DNA of 26,271 bases from Candidatus Accumulibacter sp. UBA704 (GCA_002304785.1 DBMG01000042.1:1-26271); one strand, 5' to 3'; positions 1 through 7,624 are shown, counted from the first letter of the stretch. Numbers and translations: made by a program. The notes: a model not told the origin generated them from the letters alone.

Positions 1-1358
1 GCGAGTCTAGCAAGAGTCCGCTCCCCATAGGCGGCCCGGGTGCGTTCAGTTCCTTCTTCTTCGGTCAGGAAATTGACATAGACGCCTCCGGTGGAGAACG
101 CTCGTGTAGCGTCGAAGCAGTCGCGCGCCCACTTCACGTTTGCTGCGTCATCTGACGCCTTCTCCCACGAGCCGGCGATGTTCAGTACGAAGGCGGTGTC
201 CCGATTGCCAGCTGGCGAATGGTCAGCCGGCAGATCGTTAAGGGCGCCCTGCAACTGGAACAGCAGAATCGCGGAATGAGGGGAGACGATGCGTGCCGCG
301 TGATCAATTAGCACGTCGTCCGCTTTCGGATCGAGCCCTGCCAGGTAGTGCGACTTCCAGTAGTACCGTCGCCCTTTGGGTTGGGTTGCATCGAGCAGGC
401 TCTGCATCTGGACGTATGGTCGCCGCGCGATGATATCGGCCACCGGGTGACCGAAGCCGCGTAACGGGGCAACGATCTTCTCACCCTCATCGACGGGCCC
501 GCTGTGGCAGACGAAGACGGCGATGATGGGCTTGCCATGGATATCCTTTGGCAGCCATGGCGCCGGAGGCGCGATCCGCAGGACGGCCACGCAGGTCGTT
601 TCACGCGGCGTCTTGGCGGTGAAGTCGCGCAAGAAGCCGAGAACCTCCTTCGCATCCTCCTGCCGCCAAGCAATGGCGCCACCCAGGATTTCCGGCCCGA
701 CCGGATACAGGGTGTAGTCAAACGACGTGACGATGCCGAAATTGCCGCTGCCGCCGCGCAGCGCCCAGAACAACTCGGTGTTTTCGTCAGCGGACGCCCT
801 GACTACGGAACCGTCCGCAAGCACGACTTCCATCCCAATCAGCGTATCGCAAGTCCAGCCATACCGCCGTGTCAGGTATCCGAAACCGCCGCCAACCGTG
901 AGCCCGGCAATTCCCGTCGCCGAAATGAACCCGAGGACCGCCGCGAGGCCATGATGCTGAGTCTCGCGATCAACGATGCCCAGTGTGCAACCGGCTTGGG
1001 CATGGGCCATGCGCTTTCCTGGGTCCACCCAGACGCCCGTCATCAGCGACAGATCGATCATCAGTCCGCCCTCGCATACCGCCAATCCGGCAATGTTGTG
1101 CCCCCCTCCGCGTATCGAAACGAGGAGCTTGTGCTGGTGCGCGAACTGAACGGCCTTGACCACGTCCACCGTTCCCCGGCAACGGACGATCAGGCCCGGA
1201 CGGCGGTCAATCATGGCGTTCCAGATCTTGCGCGTTTCTTCATACTCTGCGTCATCCGGGCCATAAACGGGTCCGCTGAACCCAGCTTTGAAGGATTGCA
1301 GTAGCTCGGGCGATACCGTAACGACACTGCCATCGGTCACTCGCAGTTCAATTGCCAT
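1..1358 (-). CDS. FAD-linked oxidase (PCMH/BBE type), 3' end cut by window
   Basis: About 452 residues are readable from the ATG at 1358 with no stop before the window edge, so the C-terminus is missing. Upstream of the ATG there is a good ribosome site (GAAGGAGA). The N-terminal half is a PCMH-type FAD-binding domain: RGGGHNIAG near residue 70 holds the histidine that in this family carries covalent FAD, and ATGIAGLTVGGGFGYLTRR follows near residue 130. Next come a cofactor-contact stretch LADGSVVRAS and the segment LFWALRGGSGNFGIVTSF. The visible end contains YVNFLTEEEG, typical of the berberine-bridge-enzyme-like (BBE) C-terminal domain; probably only a few tens of residues are lost. Such enzymes oxidise sugars or secondary metabolites with O2. 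The substrate cannot be told from sequence. It appears monocistronic, with no gene close upstream. Confidence 0.9.
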   Translation of the reverse strand, partial: MAIELRVTDGSVVTVSPELLQSFKAGFSGPVYGPDDAEYEETRKIWNAMIDRRPGLIVRCRGTVDVVKAVQFAHQHKLLVSIRGGGHNIAGLAVCEGGLMIDLSLMTGVWVDPGKRMAHAQAGCTLGIVDRETQHHGLAAVLGFISATGIAGLTVGGGFGYLTRRYGWTCDTLIGMEVVLADGSVVRASADENTELFWALRGGSGNFGIVTSFDYTLYPVGPEILGGAIAWRQEDAKEVLGFLRDFTAKTPRETTCVAVLRIAPPAPWLPKDIHGKPIIAVFVCHSGPVDEGEKIVAPLRGFGHPVADIIARRPYVQMQSLLDATQPKGRRYYWKSHYLAGLDPKADDVLIDHAARIVSPHSAILLFQLQGALNDLPADHSPAGNRDTAFVLNIAGSWEKASDDAANVKWARDCFDATRAFSTGGVYVNFLTEEEGTERTRAAYGERTLARL

Positions 1359-1883
1359 TTGCGTCTCCTTCTGTAGCCTGCTCAACGTATCGGTGCGCCA
1401 TAAAACGGTATTCAACAAGCAAAGTCTCGCTGGAAGACGTCAGTCCGTCATCGACCAAATTAACCATTCTGGCGTATCGACTGGACACTTCTGTAATAGT
1501 CAAGTTTGATTAGTCGGTCGGCGACAATCTGTGGCGGATGGCAGATACCCACGCCTCGGCGCGATTGGCGGCCGGTGTCTTGCTACGAATGTCTTATGTT
1601 TCGCATGTGGTTTGGCGCCGAAATCCACTTTTAGACCTACCCGCCCAGGCCAACGTTCAAAAGGGAAGAAAGCCGCGGGGCGGATCGCTGATTTCAAACT
1701 GGAACTGCTGTCCAAATTGCCGCACATTGTGTACGCTCGCCGAAAACTGACCCCCCGGCAGAAATTACGTCATAGGCCCGAAATGCCTACCGAACGCGGG
1801 GCAGTCCACTTGCCTAGAACGTGTTCTTTCAGTTCTCAACGACTAAACTGGAAAGCACTTCTTCGCATGGGCAAGGACTCGCC
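1359..1883. other. Gene-poor gap between divergent genes
   Basis: These 525 bp separate the divergent oxidase and solute-binding protein genes. Short open frames exist on both strands, but none has a convincing ribosome site, codon bias or recognisable motif. Promoters for both flanking genes must lie here. An inverted repeat AGAAC-GT-GTTCT at 1816-1827, 57 bp before the solute-binding protein ATG, is the only small symmetric element I noticed. Confidence 0.5.
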
Positions 1884-2672
1884 ATGACTCGGATCACTGG
1901 CATGTTTCGTCTAATCGTCGTTTGGCTGCTGTTTTCTTTCGGCGTGCAGGCACAAGAAAAGGTTATTACCTGGGCAACCAATCCAAAGTACCCGCCATAT
2001 GACTGGAGTCATGAAGGCTCACATTACGACGGTGCCGCTTCAGCACTTTTGCGTCTGATAATCCCCGGGGGATATACGCTTCGCCCGGTGATGGTTCCGT
2101 GGCCGCGTGCCCAACGCATGGCAAAGGAAGGCAGCATCGATTTGCTGGTAAATATACGCATTACACCTGAAAGATCGGCATGGCTGGAATTTTCCAAAAA
2201 CCCGACATTTGCTAATCCAATCGCTGTATTCATGCGTAGGGACAAGGCAATCCCGTTCGGTAGCTGGGATGAACTGAAGCCTTTGCGTGGCGGGGTAACG
2301 GTTGGCGATCACTATGGCAATGGCTTCGATGAATACCTGGAAACGCACCTCAATATCGAACCCAGCCCCAAAGTCCGCAGCAACTTCCTAAAGTTAGAAA
2401 AGGGACGTATCGATTACTTTGTGTCCGGTTATTACATGGGAATGACTTGGCTGGCCAATACCAATAAGCGGGACATTATCGTTGCGCTGACGCCATTTGT
2501 TTCCGACAGTCCAATTCACCTCGGATTCAGCAAGTACTCGCCACACCTTGGGCTGCTGCCGGAAATCGATCGGCGGCTTGCACAGCTTGCTTCCGATGGA
2601 ACCTTGAGCCGGATACTCAGAGAACAAATCGACGCAGCGTCAGAGATTCCCGCCGACGTTTTCTTACAGTGA
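1884..2672 (+). CDS. Periplasmic solute-binding protein, family 3-like
   Basis: A 262-residue protein from the ATG at 1884, preceded by AAGGA at a normal distance. The frame stays open upstream to 1821, but an ATG there has no ribosome site and would put 21 residues ahead of the signal peptide. Residues 1-23 are a signal peptide (hydrophobic IVVWLLFSFG, cleavage after VQA). The mature part opens with ITWATNPKYPPYDW, the usual start of SBP_bac_3 (amino-acid/polar ligand) folds, and includes the lobe-hinge-type stretches RITPERSAWLEFS and LEKGRIDYFVSGYY. It is about the usual length. No ABC permease or ATPase gene lies nearby, so it is an orphan binding protein or acts with a sensor or transporter elsewhere. 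The ligand is unknown. Confidence 0.85.
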   Translation: MTRITGMFRLIVVWLLFSFGVQAQEKVITWATNPKYPPYDWSHEGSHYDGAASALLRLIIPGGYTLRPVMVPWPRAQRMAKEGSIDLLVNIRITPERSAWLEFSKNPTFANPIAVFMRRDKAIPFGSWDELKPLRGGVTVGDHYGNGFDEYLETHLNIEPSPKVRSNFLKLEKGRIDYFVSGYYMGMTWLANTNKRDIIVALTPFVSDSPIHLGFSKYSPHLGLLPEIDRRLAQLASDGTLSRILREQIDAASEIPADVFLQ

Positions 2673-3132
2673 TGCTGGCCCAACAAGCCACCTTCAGCAC
2701 TACGTGGTTCTGGCACGCTTAGGAGTATATGATCGGCCTTGTGTGGTGCTCTACATAGGCCGAGAAGTTCGCGTAGAACAGAAGGCTGGTTTCAGAGTGG
2801 AGCCGCCATCAGAATGGCTGCGCTGCTGGAACGACCAATGATGGCAGTTGGCCGAATTGAGATGAAACGACTCTTCCGAATATCCTGACAAATGCGTTCA
2901 TCGCCAGCACGATCACTTGCTACAGAGCTTGCAACTCCAGTGCTTCCAGTTAACCAGCCAGACCGGCTCAACTACCACTACGCGGATGGCGGGTACATCA
3001 AGAACAAATTGGAAGCCCAAAAAAGCGATGCTTTTTTTGAAGAAACGTGTGACAACATTGCGCAGCAATGCCGGCTTCGCCATATAGACTGTCGATTGGT
3101 GTTTTAGAACGGGCCGGACCAAGACTGACCTT
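2673..3132. other. Intergenic gap, no supported gene
   Basis: These 460 bp lie between two plus-strand genes. Short open frames occur on both strands (for example around 2892-3107), but they lack ribosome sites, motifs and consistent codon bias. No terminator hairpin with a T tract was seen after the solute-binding protein gene. It may hold decayed coding sequence. Confidence 0.4.
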
Positions 3133-3459
3133 ATGGGGCGCCGCGATCATTATCACGTCTATGTGATTGAGCTGTCGAAAGACGTTCTCTACGAGGGACG
3201 TTTCAGGAAGGCCAATCCTGATTACGTTCCCGGCAAACCCTGTGTTTACGTCGGCATGACCGGGTTGGATCCGGATCTGCGCTTCGACAAGCATAAGGTC
3301 GGGATCCAATCCAATCGCTATGTCCAAGAATTCGGCTTGCGCTTGCTGCCGCACCTGTATGAAGTCTATAACCCGATGCCCTATGACGGCGCGCGCGACA
3401 TGGAAGTGGAGTTGGCTATAGGCCTGCGCGAGGCAGGCTATGGCGTCTGGCAAGCGTGA
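3133..3459 (+). CDS. Small GIY-YIG-like protein of unknown function
   Basis: A 108-residue protein. Two short beta-strand motifs, HVYVIEL (residues 8-14) and CVYVGMTG (37-44), with an intervening basic loop and a following RFDKHKVGIQ helix, resemble the core of GIY-YIG nuclease-type domains. The spacing between the two motifs is longer than in classical UvrC or homing-endonuclease domains, and I cannot place the catalytic glutamate with confidence. Nuclease activity is therefore not established. The start at 3133 has only a weak ribosome site. The end overlaps the longest possible frame of the next gene, and the likely downstream start lies 16 bp after this stop, so the two are probably co-transcribed. 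Confidence 0.6.
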   Translation: MGRRDHYHVYVIELSKDVLYEGRFRKANPDYVPGKPCVYVGMTGLDPDLRFDKHKVGIQSNRYVQEFGLRLLPHLYEVYNPMPYDGARDMEVELAIGLREAGYGVWQA

Positions 3460-3475
3460 AGAGAAGCAACCCACA

Positions 3476-4117
3476 ATGAAGCGCAGAACCGTACTCACCC
3501 TGTTGGCTGTTTCCGTATTTTTGCGTGCCTGCGCCAAATCACCGAAGTTGCCAAGCGTTCCTCCCGGGAAAACGGTCCTCGCTTTCGGCGACAGCGTCAC
3601 GTTTGGCACGGGAGCCTCTGCGGGTGAGGACTGGCCAACATTGCTGGCAACGCGGACGGGCTGGAACATGTTGAACGCCGGAATCCCCGGCGACACCGCC
3701 GAAGCAGCGACGGGGAGAATTCAGGCGCTGCTTGATGAACATCATCCGGTGTTGGTCATCATCGAAATCGGAGGCAATGATTTCCTCCGTCGGCGCTCCG
3801 CGAAGATGGTCAAGGACGACCTGCGTCGCCTGATTCAGATCGTCAGGTCAACTGGGGCTCACGTCGTCCTGGTGGCCGTCCCGGAACTCTCGATGCTTGG
3901 GGTCGTTGTCAGGAAACTGTCGGATGCTCCCCTCTACCGAGAACTGGGGGAGGAAGAGTCAATCCCCGTGGTTAGCGATGTGTTTTCCGACATCCTGGGC
4001 AATCCGGATCTGTGTGCCGACCAGATTCATCCGAATGCGCGGGGTTACCGGAAGATGGCTTCAGAAGTTCATGCTTATCTCCAGAAGGTTGGACTGGCGC
4101 CAACGCCCAACCAATAG
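3476..4117 (+). CDS. SGNH/GDSL hydrolase, lipoprotein (TesA-like esterase)
   Basis: A 213-residue protein from the ATG at 3476; an in-frame GTG-like extension to 3440 would overlap the previous gene and spoil the signal peptide. The N-terminus is KRR plus a hydrophobic stretch ending in a lipobox-like LRAC, with Cys19 as the likely lipidated residue. SGNH blocks are in order: block I AFGDSVTFG with Ser40; GIPGDTA near 70; block III IGGND (residues 98-102); block V DQIHPNARGY with Asp182 and His185. This matches the arylesterase/lysophospholipase L1 (TesA) group in size and layout. It should hydrolyse short acyl or aryl esters in the periplasm or at a membrane. The substrate is unknown. Confidence 0.88.
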   Translation: MKRRTVLTLLAVSVFLRACAKSPKLPSVPPGKTVLAFGDSVTFGTGASAGEDWPTLLATRTGWNMLNAGIPGDTAEAATGRIQALLDEHHPVLVIIEIGGNDFLRRRSAKMVKDDLRRLIQIVRSTGAHVVLVAVPELSMLGVVVRKLSDAPLYRELGEEESIPVVSDVFSDILGNPDLCADQIHPNARGYRKMASEVHAYLQKVGLAPTPNQ

Positions 4118-4213
4118 AGTCCGTTGAGCTTGTGACGAGTCATCGGACTTCTTCGGTATCGAACGAATCCGAACAGCCGACGTCTGATAACGGGCATCAA
4201 TTCTGGAGAAAAT

Positions 4214-4645
4214 ATGTTCTTATCGAAATTTCTGCGTATGGCTGGAGGCATCGCGGTATGCGCCGCCTGCGTAACGCCTGTATTGGCAGCCGATCTAAAA
4301 GTGCGGATCGAGGGGGTCGCCGATAGTGGCACGATTCACGTTTATGTCTTTACCTCTGCCGAGGGTTTCCCGAAGGAAGAGAATGCCGTCACCCATGTGA
4401 ATCAGCCCGGACAAAGCGGCGTACCGATGGACCTGTCCATTCCCGTGCCCGATTCATCGGAGTACGCGCTGATGGCCTATCAGGACAAGAACGGCGATGG
4501 AAAAATGAACCGGCTTTTCGGGATGATCCCCCAGGAGCCGTATGCCTTGAGCCGAAATCCGCAGGTCTTTGGGAAACCAAAGTTCTCTGACGCGGCAGTT
4601 CAAGCACGGGATGGTGAAAGCATCATCCTGAAATTGCACGATTAA
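4214..4645 (+). CDS. DUF2141 domain exported protein
   Basis: A 143-residue protein with ribosome site GGAG at 4205-4208. Residues 1-25 form a signal peptide ending VLAA. The rest matches the DUF2141 pattern as I know it: a beta-rich start (LKVRIEGVADSGTIHVYVF), then the conserved YQDKNGDGKMNRLFGMIP segment near residues 93-110, followed by GKPKFSDAA. The DxNxDGxxN stretch resembles a calcium-binding loop. The biochemical role of the family is unknown; members are small secreted beta-sandwich proteins. It lies 96 bp downstream of the SGNH hydrolase gene and may be in the same transcript. Confidence 0.85.
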   Translation: MFLSKFLRMAGGIAVCAACVTPVLAADLKVRIEGVADSGTIHVYVFTSAEGFPKEENAVTHVNQPGQSGVPMDLSIPVPDSSEYALMAYQDKNGDGKMNRLFGMIPQEPYALSRNPQVFGKPKFSDAAVQARDGESIILKLHD

Positions 4646-4764
4646 AAGATTCGTCCGCCGATCGTCGACGCACGACCGTTCAAAGAGGGCGGGTGGCTTG
4701 ATTTCCAACAAAGGCGCCCCAGATACGGGAATAGTTCATTCTCCCAACGAGGACCTGCGCCACC

Positions 4765-5439
4765 ATGCGAACTGAAACCCGTGTCATCGACCTGAACAAA
4801 ACCGAATATGGCACGTACGCCGCGATCGATACGCACCGTGTGATTCGGAATACCTACCGGTTGCTTGCGCTTTCCACCGGCGTGGCCGGCGTCGGTGCCG
4901 GCGTCAGCCTGTTGGCGGGCTTTGGCCCCTTGGCGGGCATTGTCTTTACGCTGCTCGGGCTACTACCTCTCTTCTATTTGCAGAAGCACCGAAACACCGC
5001 GGCAGCCGTTCCGGCCATGCTGACATTTACGGGCTTGAGCGGCTTGGGCCTGGGGCCAACACTGAACCACTATCTCAGCCTGCCGGGAGGGAGCAGCATG
5101 GTCCTGACCGCGGCAGTCATCACCACGGCGGTGACCTTGGCGCTCACCGCGTACGTCCATAAAACGGGCAAGGACTTTACCCGCATGGGCGGTTTCCTTT
5201 TTGCCGGCCTGATTGTCGTGCTGCTGGCCAGTATTGCCGCGCTGTTCGTGCCCGCCATGCAGGCGGGCGTCTCTGCAGTGGCTGCCCTGCTTTTTTCCGG
5301 TTTTATCCTTTTTGACACCAGCCGGCTGATGCGTGGTGAAGAAGACAACTACGTAATGGCAGCCTGCAGCATGTATCTGAACGTGCTAAATCTGTTTCTC
5401 TCCATCCTGCAACTGTTGGGATTTTCGCCCGACGACTGA
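4765..5439 (+). CDS. Bax inhibitor-1 (YccA/TMBIM) family membrane protein
   Basis: A 224-residue protein with about seven hydrophobic segments. The first begins after a 27-residue cytoplasmic stretch ending HRVIRNTYRLLALSTG, a typical opening of bacterial Bax-inhibitor-1 proteins. The C-terminal FILFDTSRLMRGEEDNYVMA followed by YLNVLNLFLSILQLLG is the family hallmark, with acidic residues that form the ion-gating site in characterised members. Bacterial members include YccA, which modulates the membrane protease FtsH, and BsYetJ, a pH-sensitive calcium leak channel. Which role applies here cannot be decided. The start is preceded by a modest AGGA. Confidence 0.92.
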   Translation: MRTETRVIDLNKTEYGTYAAIDTHRVIRNTYRLLALSTGVAGVGAGVSLLAGFGPLAGIVFTLLGLLPLFYLQKHRNTAAAVPAMLTFTGLSGLGLGPTLNHYLSLPGGSSMVLTAAVITTAVTLALTAYVHKTGKDFTRMGGFLFAGLIVVLLASIAALFVPAMQAGVSAVAALLFSGFILFDTSRLMRGEEDNYVMAACSMYLNVLNLFLSILQLLGFSPDD

Positions 5440-5546
5440 TAGTCGAATCAAACAGTGGACTTTTTAGTCCAGAGGAGTAGTCTGGAATCGAAGCCTGACC
5501 GATGGTTTGGCCAGGCCCCTCGAGAAACAACGCGACTGGAGGCACG

Positions 5547-5636
5547 ATGGTTGAAAATCCGCCGCAGTTCGAAGAGTGGTTGAGTAGCACCCCAACGGCG
5601 AGAGCCGAATACCTTGGCCTAGAATGCCGGGGTTAA
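5547..5636 (+). CDS. Candidate 29-residue small protein
   Basis: A short open frame beginning MVENPPQFEEWL and ending AEYLGLECRG. It has a textbook ribosome site (GGAGG, 5 bases before the ATG), and its stop codon lies 8 bp before a strong intrinsic terminator. That context, rather than any homology I can recognise, is the reason for the call. The peptide is acidic, with a tryptophan-containing amphipathic start. It could instead be the 3' remnant of a longer lost gene, or a leader or sRNA region. Confidence 0.4.
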   Translation: MVENPPQFEEWLSSTPTARAEYLGLECRG

Positions 5637-5644
5637 AGATGTGC

Positions 5645-5682
5645 AAAGCCCATGTCTAATCAGCATGGGCTTTATGTTTTTT
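5645..5682 (+). terminator. Rho-independent terminator
   Basis: Perfect 10-bp stem AAAGCCCATG (5645-5654) pairing with CATGGGCTTT (5664-5673), 9-base loop, then a run of six T at 5677-5682. It is oriented for plus-strand transcripts and directly follows the 29-residue candidate ORF; it may also end the Bax-inhibitor transcript. Confidence 0.85.
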
Positions 5683-5964
5683 GCAGAAAGTTTTCGGTTT
5701 GGTGTCGGCACGTTGCGGGCTCGTGAAGTTTCTTGAGCAATAAAGAATCGAATGCGGCCACTATGCTTGAGTTTTGCGCATAACGTAGATGCAAGTTTGT
5801 AGTCTTGCCTCTTTCTGGCTCAGACTTTTGAGAATACTTGCCTTTTTAATTCGGTCAATTCAGACAAATTGTCGATCTGAACCAGTTCGAAGTGGCTTGG
5901 AATCGTACGGAAACCGGCCTTCCGCAAACGCTGAGCGCGGGCGACAAGGAACGCAGCCAGGGAG
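5683..5964. other. Gap after terminator with a cryptic minus-strand open frame
   Basis: About 280 bp between the terminator and the end of the SRAP gene. On the minus strand, roughly 5820-5977, there is a short frame whose translation looks protein-like (it includes LRKAGFRTIPSHFELVQID) but which has no ATG; the first plausible start is a TTG at 5927. It may be a gene remnant. Nothing else was identified. Confidence 0.35.
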
Positions 5965-6669
5965 CTAAGGCCATGGTATTGGGGTGGTCAGTTCGGAGCC
6001 GCTATTTCGAACGTTTCCGACCGCCTTCGATACTGGATGCCAGATCAACGAACTTTTGCCCGGTGGCAGCAGCAGTTCGCGGATCTTTTTGGCATCTGTC
6101 AGGCTTGGATCGAGCCAAGCGTCTTGCCGCTCGGCCGGAATCAGAAAGGGCACTCGGTTGTGCAGGTGGATCATTTCCGGTGGGGCTTCGCCCACGACGA
6201 TGGTGCAGGACTCGATGATCTTGTCGCCTCGTGTCCATCGGTCCCATAGGCCAGCGAAGGCCAATAGCGAGCCTTCAGGCGGGTGAAAATACCATGGCTG
6301 CTTACCGCTCGGTGTCGCCTGCCATTCATACCATCCTCGCGCAGGGATTATGCAGCGGTGCCGGCGGAACGGAACCTTGAAGCTGGCCGCAGTCGCGACG
6401 TTCTCGACCCGGGCATTGAAGGTCGAATAAGTCGTCGTCGGCTCACTCGACCACGACGGAAGAAGCCACCACTGAAAATCGGTCAATTCGAGGGTGCCGT
6501 CGGCGTCCGCCCGGATCCCGAGAATGTGGTTCTCCGGCGCACTCTGCTGCGGCGGGACGTTGAACCGCGCCTGCCGGATCGACGAGAATGGCGATCTCCA
6601 GTTGTGTCGACCGATGTGCCAGAAGCGTTCGATTTCGGCTATGTCGGGGGTTACAAAACGTCCACACAT
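5965..6669 (-). CDS. SRAP domain protein (YedK/HMCES-type, abasic-site crosslinker)
   Basis: A 234-residue SOS-response-associated peptidase (SRAP) family protein. I set the start at 6669, not at the in-frame ATG 15 bp upstream, because the family needs the cysteine right after the initiator Met as its N-terminal catalytic residue; here the protein starts MCGRF. The other active-site residues are visible and spaced as in YedK: Asn85 (FNARVEN), Glu115 (ARGWYEW) and His170 (HLHNRVP). Known members form a covalent thiazolidine crosslink with abasic sites in single-stranded DNA and so protect them from cleavage. No LexA-type box was evident upstream. Cytoplasmic and apparently monocistronic. Confidence 0.95.
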   Translation of the reverse strand: MCGRFVTPDIAEIERFWHIGRHNWRSPFSSIRQARFNVPPQQSAPENHILGIRADADGTLELTDFQWWLLPSWSSEPTTTYSTFNARVENVATAASFKVPFRRHRCIIPARGWYEWQATPSGKQPWYFHPPEGSLLAFAGLWDRWTRGDKIIESCTIVVGEAPPEMIHLHNRVPFLIPAERQDAWLDPSLTDAKKIRELLLPPGKSSLIWHPVSKAVGNVRNSGSELTTPIPWP

Positions 6670-6765
6670 CCTGCTCTTGCCCATTGTCGGTCTGACTGCT
6701 TCGCCCGCCTTGATTGCACGGATGGACGCAAGTGGTTTTTTTCCCGCAAAAGAAACTTACCCGGC

Positions 6766-6781
6766 AATCAGTAGTCTGATT
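6766..6781. promoter_or_regulatory. Short inverted repeat upstream of the SRAP gene
   Basis: AATCAG (6766-6771) and CTGATT (6776-6781) form an inverted repeat around TAGT; another CTGATT follows at 6785-6790. It sits about 100 bp upstream of the SRAP start. It could be an operator, but no regulator is implied by the sequence. Confidence 0.25.
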
Positions 6782-6810
6782 AACTGATTCTCCTCTGTTG
6801 GACCCTGCTT

Positions 6811-6842
6811 ACCCCGGCGTTCTTCTTTTCGCCGGGGTTTTT
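6811..6842 (+). terminator. Strong hairpin with T tract, plus orientation
   Basis: Stem ACCCCGGCG (6811-6819) pairs with CGCCGGGGT (6830-6838) around a 10-base loop and is followed by more T. The T tract is only on the plus side, so it would stop plus-strand transcripts, yet the genes on both sides are on the minus strand. On the minus strand it could still stabilise the 3' end of the neighbouring small gene. Confidence 0.7.
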
Positions 6843-6845
6843 GTT

Positions 6846-7121
6846 CTACGAGGCAGCGAGGAATTCCCCTGCTTCCAGTGCGCCGTATCTGCTGGCAAGT
6901 TCCGCGAGATCGTTGGTGCCGTCGATATATTGCTTGTAAGAGTCAACGAGATAGTAGGTTCCCAACGATTTCCGTAACGGGGAACTATTACGAGTCTTGC
7001 GCAGGAATTGCCCCTTCTTCCTTGCCTGCCGATTGATCCTGACCATCAAAGCGTGCTCGCTTACGGCATGCGGGGCCGAGTCTTCACCAATAGCGGTTCT
7101 TTGCTTGCTTGTCGGCATCAT
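6846..7121 (-). CDS. Small basic protein of unknown function
   Basis: A 91-residue protein starting at tandem ATG codons (7121 and 7118) behind a very strong ribosome site, GAGGAGG. The frame is open further upstream, but that part lacks a ribosome site and reads as non-coding, so I reject the long version. The middle is strongly basic (RINRQARKKGQFLRKTR), followed by GTYYLVDSYKQYIDG and an acidic, helical C-terminus (DLAELASRYGALEAGEFL). I do not recognise the family. The basic core would suit nucleic-acid binding, but that is a guess. It is divergent from the 74-residue gene at 7295, with a palindrome just upstream. Confidence 0.7.
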   Translation of the reverse strand: MMPTSKQRTAIGEDSAPHAVSEHALMVRINRQARKKGQFLRKTRNSSPLRKSLGTYYLVDSYKQYIDGTNDLAELASRYGALEAGEFLAAS

Positions 7122-7134
7122 CGTTCCTCCTCGA

Positions 7135-7165
7135 TCAACGGCCATAAATTCAATATAGCCGTTGA
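7135..7165. promoter_or_regulatory. Perfect 8-bp inverted repeat around a possible -10 element
   Basis: TCAACGGC (7135-7142) and GCCGTTGA (7158-7165) flank a 15-base AT-rich spacer. Read on the minus strand the spacer begins TATATT, a candidate -10 box for the 91-residue gene, and the left arm ends next to that gene's ribosome site. No clear -35 box is seen. The layout suits an operator or an RNA hairpin at the 5' end of the mRNA. Confidence 0.4.
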
Positions 7166-7294
7166 AATCCAGAAAACGAAACGCGACTTTGAAGGATGTG
7201 TCGAGGCCGTCCGCCCGAACCAAGCCTGTTATATCCGCTCTAACGCAACATGTCTTGGAGCCTGGCGTCCTGTCGTCTGCGAAGGAGATCCGAA

Positions 7295-7519
7295 ATGCCC
7301 AAGGAAATAGCAGAAGCCTTCGGGCTTCATCCCAACTCCCTGGAGCCTGTCGAGCATGATGAGCATGTGACCAAGGCGGAACAATGTCGATCGTGCGAGG
7401 AGTGGGCAAGAAAGTACGCCGAACTGCAAAGCGAACTTGCGGAATGTCGGAAGGAAGCAGAGCGGTACCGGGATCAAGTCCAGTCGCTTCTATTGGCTGC
7501 CACCCTCAATCGACAATGA
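7295..7519 (+). CDS. Small coiled-coil protein of unknown function
   Basis: A 74-residue acidic protein. The start at 7295 is chosen because GAAGGAGA lies just before it; the frame could extend to 7250 without a ribosome site. Residues 1-26 include FGLHPNSLEPVEHDEHV. Then comes CRSC (Cys31, Cys34) leading into a charged heptad-like helix (residues 35-65, EEWARKYAELQSELAECRKE) that should form a coiled coil. With only one CxxC plus Cys51, metal binding or disulfide formation is possible but unproven. I do not recognise the family. It is divergent from the 91-residue gene, 173 bp away. Confidence 0.65.
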   Translation: MPKEIAEAFGLHPNSLEPVEHDEHVTKAEQCRSCEEWARKYAELQSELAECRKEAERYRDQVQSLLLAATLNRQ

Positions 7520-7624
7520 CGCCCTGAACGGACAAACCGCCAGAGCTTCCTCCTTGCCATTCCCGAGGAAGTGGCGATCTGTCCCAGGCTTTTCCGTGTC
7601 GTCCGCCCTAACGGACGAAAACAG

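Noticed and set aside
504..1304. Plus-strand frame of 266 codons opposite the FAD oxidase
   Set aside because: Antisense to a gene whose FAD-binding motifs are clear; no similarity to any family I know.
1538..1750. Small plus-strand frame ending in a Cys-rich stretch (NWNCCPNCRTLC)
   Set aside because: No ribosome site and odd codon use, and overlapping frames are equally open; I cannot support a gene.
5457..5470. Hairpin GGACT-TTTT-AGTCC after the Bax-inhibitor gene
   Set aside because: Five-bp stem without a following T run; the strong terminator at 5645-5682 is the better candidate.
7602..7619. Hairpin CGTCCG/CGGACG just after the PLP enzyme gene
   Set aside because: Only 6 bp of stem and no T tract in the direction of transcription; too weak to call a terminator.
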